NCBI GenBank assembly: GCA_023435505.1
Contig: JAEYRR010000227.1
Coordinates: forward strand, 1 to 11,453
Length of the DNA stretch: 11,453 nucleotides
Reading direction: 5' to 3'
Origin: Bacillota bacterium
GTDB taxonomy: Bacteria > Bacillota > Clostridia > Lachnospirales > Lachnospiraceae
The notes beneath the pieces are model-generated. The model was not told the origin of the DNA, made no database searches, and worked only from the letters and a program-made list of their open reading frames with translations. The position numbers were made by a program, and so were the translations under genes. Below are positions 7,920 through 11,453 of the stretch, piece after piece. Position 1 is the stretch's first letter; every line of letters starts with the position of its first letter.

Positions 7920-7948
7920 ATTATAACACATTGTTACATTTTACGCAA
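7920..7948 (-). promoter_or_regulatory. Promoter of the Gld-type operon (extended -10)
   Basis: On the - strand TATAAT (7925-7920) is preceded by TG one base upstream, giving an extended -10 (TGTTATAAT). A partial -35 TTGCGT (7948-7943) lies 17 bases away. The predicted start near 7913 leaves a leader of about 100 bases. The -35 overlaps the T run of the dapB terminator. Confidence 0.65.
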
Positions 7949-7987
7949 AAAAAACACCCTCAGATATAAATAAAATATCTGAGGGTG
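7947..7987 (-). terminator. Intrinsic terminator of dapA-dapB
   Basis: Bases 7975-7987 pair perfectly with 7955-7967 (13 bp, ATATCTGAGGGTG/CACCCTCAGATAT) around a 7-base loop. On the - strand an unbroken run of eight T (7954-7947) follows. It starts 36 bases after the dapB stop codon and shows that the lysine unit ends here. Confidence 0.94.
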
Positions 7988-8023
7988 CTAAAACACTTAT
8001 TGAACTAATTTCCTATATGGATA

Positions 8024-8776
8024 TTATCCAATCACTTCCTGCATGGTATACATGCCAGGTTTATTTCCAGGTAAAAATTTAGCTGCAGATATTGCCCCTT
8101 TTGCAAAGATTGCTTTTGAATAAGCCGTATGCTTAAATTCAATCACTTCATCTGTTCCGGCAAAAATCACCTCGTGTTCCCCTACGATAGTGCCGCCCCG
8201 TACTGCACTGATACCAAGTTCCTTTTTATCTCTTGCTTTACGCTCATGGGAACGGTCAAATATATATTCATATTGATTATTCATAGCCTCATTGATAGCA
8301 TCTGCAATTGCAAGTGCTGTACCCGATGGAGCATCTACCTTCTTATTGTGATGCTTCTCAACAATCTCAATATCGAAACCAGCCTGAGCTAGTACTTTAG
8401 CTGCTTCCTGCACCAATTTGAATAATGTATTGACACCTAATGACATATTAGCTGATTTTAAGATAGGAATATAGGCAGAGGTCTCCTTTACTAAAGCCAA
8501 CTGTTCTTCACTTAATCCTGTGGTACATAGCACAATTGGCAGTTTTCTTTCCACCGCTTCAGCAAGAAATGCGTCTATGCCTATCACGCTGGCAAAATCT
8601 ATTACTACATCAGCATCAATATGGCAATCTGCCAGGGACTCAAACACAGGGTATGGGTTATTCTTATTAGTAATATCAATTCCCGCAACAATCTCACAAT
8701 CCGGGTCCTGTTGCACCAACCCTGATATTACCTGCCCCATATGGCCGTTACAACCACGCATAATTATCCTTACCAT
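8024..8776 (-). CDS. dapB: 4-hydroxy-tetrahydrodipicolinate reductase
   Basis: A 250-residue cytoplasmic enzyme that reduces the DapA product with NAD(P)H in the diaminopimelate/lysine pathway. It begins at ATG 8776 behind a GGAGAGAGG-type site. The N-terminal Rossmann fold carries GCNGHMG (8-14). The substrate domain has SANMSLGVN (108-116) and EKHHNKKVDAPSGTA (140-154), which holds the catalytic histidines (142-143), the lysine (146) and the SGT dipicolinate loop. The RGGTIVGEHEVIF and H-T-A-Y-S-K segments near the C-terminus are also typical. Length is normal for the family (about 250). It is separated by 102 bases from dapA with no hairpin between, so both are probably on the riboswitch-controlled transcript. 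Confidence 0.96.
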   Translation of the reverse strand: MVRIIMRGCNGHMGQVISGLVQQDPDCEIVAGIDITNKNNPYPVFESLADCHIDADVVIDFASVIGIDAFLAEAVERKLPIVLCTTGLSEEQLALVKETSAYIPILKSANMSLGVNTLFKLVQEAAKVLAQAGFDIEIVEKHHNKKVDAPSGTALAIADAINEAMNNQYEYIFDRSHERKARDKKELGISAVRGGTIVGEHEVIFAGTDEVIEFKHTAYSKAIFAKGAISAAKFLPGNKPGMYTMQEVIG

Positions 8777-8878
8777 CTTATCAACCTCTCTCCTACTTTG
8801 CTTTCTTTTTCATGCATTTGTAATTATTCTAATCTTATGTACTTTTATACTTGTTTTCTATATGTATGCTCTATTTAC

Positions 8879-9769
8879 TTAGCAAACTGTCATTCCTGCC
8901 TGTATCATAACCTCTACCAGTTTCTTTTCATTCTGTGGCTCCATCTCAGTAAGTGGCATCCGCAGTGATCCAACCTCAAATCCAATTCTCTGCAATGCTT
9001 TTTTTACTGGAATAGGATTAACCTCTGAAAATAATGCGTTGATTAATGGTATATATTTTAGTTGTAGGTCACGGCTTGCTGCAATCTCTCCTTTATTAAA
9101 CAACTCTACAATGTTGTGCGTTTCCTGTGGAAGAATATTAGAGAGAACTGAAATTACACCTTTTCCTCCTAAAGATAGAATAGGGACAATCTGATCATCA
9201 TTTCCTGAATATACATCGATATCTCCATTGGTAGCTGACATCAATTGTGCCACAAAGGAAAGGTTGCCAGTAGCTTCTTTTACAGCGACAATATTATCTA
9301 CTTCTTTTACCAGACTTGCTATGGTATCTACCGCCATGGAACAACCGGTTCTTCCAGGAATATTATATAAAATCATTGGTACCTGAATACTGTCTGCCAC
9401 CATGGTAAAATGTTTTTTCAATCCATTCTGGGTTGCTTTATTATAATATGGAGTCACTACCAAAACACCGTCAACTCCATATCTCTCTGCCTCTTTTGAC
9501 AGATAGATAGCAGTTTCAGTACTGTTAGAGCCAGTTCCAGCTATAACAGGAATTCTCTTATTAGTGTGTTCTACTGTATATCGAATACACTCCAAATGTT
9601 CATCATGAGATAAGGTAGATGCCTCACCTGTAGTACCGCATACTATGATAGCATCCGTTCCATTATTGATTTGAAAATCAATCAGTTTTCCAAACATATC
9701 AAAATCTACTTCACCATTTGTTTTCATTGGTGTAACAATAGCAACACCTGCGCCATTAAATATCGCCAA
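8879..9769 (-). CDS. dapA: 4-hydroxy-tetrahydrodipicolinate synthase
   Basis: A 296-residue TIM-barrel class I aldolase that condenses pyruvate with aspartate semialdehyde, the first step of the diaminopimelate/lysine branch. Visible active-site features are GTTGEAST (45-52), the tyrosine in YNIPGRTG (Tyr135, Arg140) and the Schiff-base lysine in VAVKEATG (Lys164). The length is that of the usual family (about 290). The start is TTG at 9769, supported by AAAGGAGGG with 7-base spacing; no ATG is better placed. Its leader contains a lysine riboswitch, so expression should fall when lysine is abundant. dapB follows. Confidence 0.97.
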   Translation of the reverse strand: MAIFNGAGVAIVTPMKTNGEVDFDMFGKLIDFQINNGTDAIIVCGTTGEASTLSHDEHLECIRYTVEHTNKRIPVIAGTGSNSTETAIYLSKEAERYGVDGVLVVTPYYNKATQNGLKKHFTMVADSIQVPMILYNIPGRTGCSMAVDTIASLVKEVDNIVAVKEATGNLSFVAQLMSATNGDIDVYSGNDDQIVPILSLGGKGVISVLSNILPQETHNIVELFNKGEIAASRDLQLKYIPLINALFSEVNPIPVKKALQRIGFEVGSLRMPLTEMEPQNEKKLVEVMIQAGMTVC

Positions 9770-9775
9770 ACAAAA

Positions 9776-9784
9776 CCCTCCTTT
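9776..9784 (-). promoter_or_regulatory. Ribosome binding site of dapA (TTG start)
   Basis: AAAGGAGGG on the - strand, 7 bases before TTG 9769. Its upstream part (UAAAGG, 9785-9780) is complementary to UCUUUA at 9822-9817 in the riboswitch expression platform. Confidence 0.88.
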
Positions 9785-9789
9785 AAATT

Positions 9790-9822
9790 AAAAAAACCCG
9801 ACACAAGAGTCGACCCTAAAGA
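9790..9822 (-). promoter_or_regulatory. Expression platform of the lysine riboswitch (weak terminator-like hairpin)
   Basis: On the - strand a 5-bp stem UCGAC/GUCGG (9813-9809 with 9802-9798, one U-G pair) is followed closely by seven U (9796-9790), resembling an intrinsic terminator but with a short stem. Just upstream, UCUUUAGG (9822-9815) is an exact complement of CCUAAAGA (9862-9855), which also forms part of the 3' strand of aptamer helix P1. Lysine-dependent switching must involve this region; whether it acts on termination or on ribosome access is not settled by inspection. Confidence 0.6.
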
Positions 9823-9855
9823 TAATCATCTTCTACAAATACTATGAAGAATATT

Positions 9856-10034
9856 CTTTAGGTAGCACTCCATCACATTATCTTATGATGACAGTCATAT
9901 AGCTGTTAACTATATGCCCAGGATCGATAATTCGGGTTATCTTACCTTCGGCAAACTTTCCTTTCCACTACCTTCTTCTATGCCCCAACACATCCAGTAG
10001 TTTACTTATAAGGTTTGCGCCTCTACCAATAAAG
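9856..10034 (-). ncRNA. Lysine riboswitch aptamer (L box) upstream of dapA
   Basis: The - strand RNA has the conserved L-box blocks in order: UAGAGGCGC, AAGUA, GUGGAAAGG, GCCGAAGG (9952-9945), CUGGGC, GACUGUCAU and GGAGUGCUACC. Helices visible are: P1 CUUUAUUGGUAG (10034-10023) with CUACCUAAAG (9865-9856), two U bulged; P2 GCAAAC/GUUUGC (10018-10013 with 9956-9951); P3 GAUAA/UUAUC; P4 CAUAUAG/CUAUAUG (9916-9910 with 9902-9896); and P5 CAUCA/UGAUG. GGGG in the P2 loop could kiss CCC in the P3 loop, as in the known structure. Position before dapA is classical for this class, and lysine binding is expected to repress. Confidence 0.93.
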
Positions 10035-10088
10035 CTTTATTATGTACAATATGAAGTTGTCGGTGTAACTGATTTACTAGTTGCGACT

Positions 10089-10117
10089 ATTATACCTTCC
10101 TGTTTTGGCTTTGTCAA
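10089..10117 (-). promoter_or_regulatory. Consensus sigma-A promoter of the lysine riboswitch-dapA-dapB unit
   Basis: On the - strand a perfect TTGACA (10117-10112) and a perfect TATAAT (10094-10089) are 17 bases apart. Transcription should start near 10082, giving a leader of about 313 bases that includes the whole aptamer. About 45 bases lie between the start and helix P1. Confidence 0.93.
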
Positions 10118-10160
10118 CAATATTTCACATTTCTGCATAATTCTACCTAAGTGTTATCCT

Positions 10161-10202
10161 AAAAAAACAAACAGTCTCATGAAGTCTCATAAAACTGTTT
10201 GT
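10161..10202 (-). terminator. Intrinsic terminator after the cobO-like gene
   Basis: ACAAACAGT (10167-10175) pairs with ACTGTTTGT (10194-10202), 9 bp, around an 18-base loop. On the - strand a run of seven T (10167-10161) overlaps and follows the stem. It starts 14 bases past the stop codon (10217-10219). The loop contains the octamer AGTCTCAT as part of a direct repeat whose other copy begins in the stem. Confidence 0.82.
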
Positions 10203-10216
10203 ACATTCCTATAGAA

Positions 10217-10705
10217 TTATCCTTTAATTGCTTCAATCTTAGATATAACATCCACGTAATCAACCAGTTCTTCCGGCAACGTGTCACCAGTTAATACTAG
10301 CTTATAGTAATCATCTCGTAGTTCAATAAATTTAATGATGTCCTCACAGCTGATAATACCATAATCAACCAACCCAAGAACCTCATCTAGAACAAGAGTA
10401 TCACACCCACCAGTCTCAACTACTTTTCTTGCAAAGTTCATACCGTTTAGTATATTCTGCTTCTCTTCATTCTGTTCCTCTGGAGAAAGGTTACAATAGA
10501 ATTCCTTTGCTTTTTCAAAACGAAATAGCTTTATCTCCGGCTCTAATTTATTTAAAAAAGAGAATTCCTCTACATCTCTTCCTTTAAGAAACTGAATAAT
10601 AACAGCGGGATGACCTAATCCGGCTGAACGGATACACTGCCCAATCGCTGCAGTTGTCTTTCCTTTTCCAGCGCCATAATAGACCTGAACAATTTTTTTG
10701 CTCAT
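10217..10705 (-). CDS. BtuR/CobO-family ATP:corrinoid adenosyltransferase-like protein
   Basis: I start the protein at ATG 10705 (162 residues), because GAGGTG lies 6 bases upstream; the GTG at 10714 is part of that site. The N-terminus has the P-loop GAGKGKTT (11-18) in the form typical of BtuR/CobO/CobP enzymes, which transfer the adenosyl group of ATP to cob(I)alamin or cobyrinate. LVLDE (104-108) serves as Walker B and LTGDTLPEELVDYVDVISKIEAIKG matches the last conserved region. Differences are clear: TGD replaces the usual TGR, the RP before it reads RDD, and the chain ends at EAIKG where relatives (about 170-200 residues) continue through a KHP...GI..R.GIE tail. No other cobalamin gene is nearby. 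The fold assignment is firm; the exact substrate is not. It is followed by its own terminator. Confidence 0.78.
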   Translation of the reverse strand: MSKKIVQVYYGAGKGKTTAAIGQCIRSAGLGHPAVIIQFLKGRDVEEFSFLNKLEPEIKLFRFEKAKEFYCNLSPEEQNEEKQNILNGMNFARKVVETGGCDTLVLDEVLGLVDYGIISCEDIIKFIELRDDYYKLVLTGDTLPEELVDYVDVISKIEAIKG

Positions 10706-10711
10706 TGAATT

Positions 10712-10717
10712 CACCTC
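10712..10717 (-). promoter_or_regulatory. Ribosome binding site deciding the cobO-like start
   Basis: GAGGTG on the - strand, 6 bases before ATG 10705. The GTG inside this motif is the furthest possible start in frame, but it would leave no ribosome site of its own. Confidence 0.75.
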
Positions 10718-10721
10718 AATG

Positions 10722-10775
10722 TAATTAACTAGATACCAATCATACCATAGATGCTTTAATAAATCCAGTTAATTA
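10722..10775. repeat. 9-bp inverted repeat between the SSB-like and cobO-like genes
   Basis: TAATTAACT (10722-10730) is the exact inverted copy of AGTTAATTA (10767-10775), with 36 bases between. The interval also has an ATACCA direct repeat and, on the - strand, TGGTATGAT (10747-10739), which resembles an extended -10 without a good -35. It may be a regulatory site or promoter for the cobO-like gene; no U tract follows, so it is not a clear terminator. Confidence 0.35.
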
Positions 10776-10793
10776 GGCTAAGTACTGCTCTGC

Positions 10794-11429
10794 CTATTCT
10801 TCTTCCTCAACATATTCCAATTTACTTACAGATACTTCATAGGCAACTCGCTTTTCAAAGTCCACTTCTGACGTCTTCTTTTGGTATTCCCTACTCTGTA
10901 TTCTTCCCCATACCTGTACATGTCCCCCAACTGGGAATTTCTCAGCATATCGAGCATTACGTCCCCAACAGATACATGGGATGTAATCTGATTTACCATA
11001 TGGGCGATTCACTGCTAATAGGATATCTGCGATCTCACGGCCTAATGGAGTCTTTCTGTAAACTGGCTGCTTGCAGATATAGCCATCTAAAAAGATATAA
11101 TTTGGCTTAGGGCTCTCATAACCTGGTTCACAAACAGTAAGTTCCCTTACAAAAACAGATAGCACAAGACGATTCTTACTCTCATCGTGACGATTATAAG
11201 ATCTGAATTGTCCGGTTACTTCCAGGTACTGCCCCTTATAATCCTTCTTTACATCAATGAGCCTCTCAGAAATCATTAAAGGAATGATGTCATAAGAATC
11301 ACTAAGGCGGTTAACACTTACATCCAGAAGGTAAAAACCTTCTCCAAACACTTCGTGACTGTACTGAAAGTCACCTACAACTTCTCCTGCAATACTAACT
11401 TGGTTATTATCGAATACTTTATCCGTCAT
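10794..11429 (-). CDS. Tandem OB-fold, single-stranded DNA-binding-like protein
   Basis: A 211-residue protein starts at ATG 11429 behind GAGGAG (9-base spacing). It consists of two similar halves, about 9-100 and 111-206. Key residues repeat at a spacing of 101: G15/G116, VNR 39-41/140-142, and D47..P50/D148..P151. VTGQFRSYNR (71-80) likewise corresponds to VWGRIQSREY (173-182). The second half looks most like a bacterial SSB OB-fold (PLGREIADILLAVNRPYG, YIPCICWGRNA, GGHVQVWGRIQSREYQ). It lacks the long glycine/glutamine-rich linker and acidic DDDIPF-type tip of ordinary SSB; instead it ends VEEEE. It probably binds single-stranded nucleic acid, with one chain supplying two OB-folds. The gene may be co-transcribed with the cobO-like gene, 88 bases downstream. 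The beginning of its transcript lies outside the window. Confidence 0.75.
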   Translation of the reverse strand: MTDKVFDNNQVSIAGEVVGDFQYSHEVFGEGFYLLDVSVNRLSDSYDIIPLMISERLIDVKKDYKGQYLEVTGQFRSYNRHDESKNRLVLSVFVRELTVCEPGYESPKPNYIFLDGYICKQPVYRKTPLGREIADILLAVNRPYGKSDYIPCICWGRNARYAEKFPVGGHVQVWGRIQSREYQKKTSEVDFEKRVAYEVSVSKLEYVEEEE

Positions 11430-11453
11430 AACGTACTACTCCTCTCTTTCCTG

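Noticed and set aside
9784..10095. T-box leader as an alternative for the dapA upstream RNA
   Set aside because: No T-box sequence (UGGNACCGCG type) is present, whereas the conserved lysine-riboswitch blocks and helices P1-P5 are all found in order.
10715..10793. Terminator between the SSB-like and cobO-like genes
   Set aside because: The 9-bp inverted repeat has a 36-base spacer, AT-rich arms and no U run after it on the - strand.

Overview
The window looks like chromosomal DNA of an AT-rich, low-GC Gram-positive anaerobe, most likely a Clostridia member of the Lachnospiraceae type. The basis is strong AGGAGG-type ribosome sites, TTG starts, U-tract hairpin terminators, a lysine riboswitch, a SpoIID/LytB-domain protein and Firmicute-like protein sequences. 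This assignment is an inference from gene content; nothing in the window names the species. No mobile element, tRNA, rRNA or CRISPR array is visible.

Layout: the first 170 bases hold the 3' end of a + strand gene, the C-terminus of a YihY/BrkB-family membrane protein. Every other gene lies on the - strand. In transcription order (right to left) they are: a tandem OB-fold SSB-like protein (11429-10794); a BtuR/CobO-type P-loop protein (10705-10217), closed by a terminator; the lysine pathway unit, made of a consensus promoter, a lysine riboswitch (10034-9856), dapA and dapB, closed by a terminator at 7947-7987; and a four-gene Gld-type ABC transporter operon (gldA-like ATPase, gldF-like permease, gldG-like auxiliary protein, DUF4340 protein), closed by a terminator at 2912-2946. 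Last comes a long membrane-anchored SpoIID/LytB protein with an SLH-like N-terminal region, convergent with the BrkB gene across a shared hairpin at 153-186.

How the genes work together: dapA and dapB catalyse consecutive steps of the diaminopimelate/lysine branch, and the leader RNA should lower their expression when lysine is plentiful. The four Gld-type genes are tightly packed (gaps or overlaps of 2 bp, 17 bp and -1 bp) and should make one membrane complex: a cytoplasmic ATPase, a six-helix permease, and two membrane-anchored proteins with large extracytoplasmic parts. Its substrate is unknown in Firmicutes, and this is the least understood system here. The SpoIID/LytB protein probably acts on or helps remodel peptidoglycan.

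Starts were revised for three genes on the basis of ribosome binding sites: gldA-like (TTG at 7809), gldG-like (ATG at 5906) and cobO-like (ATG at 10705). dapA also starts with TTG (9769).
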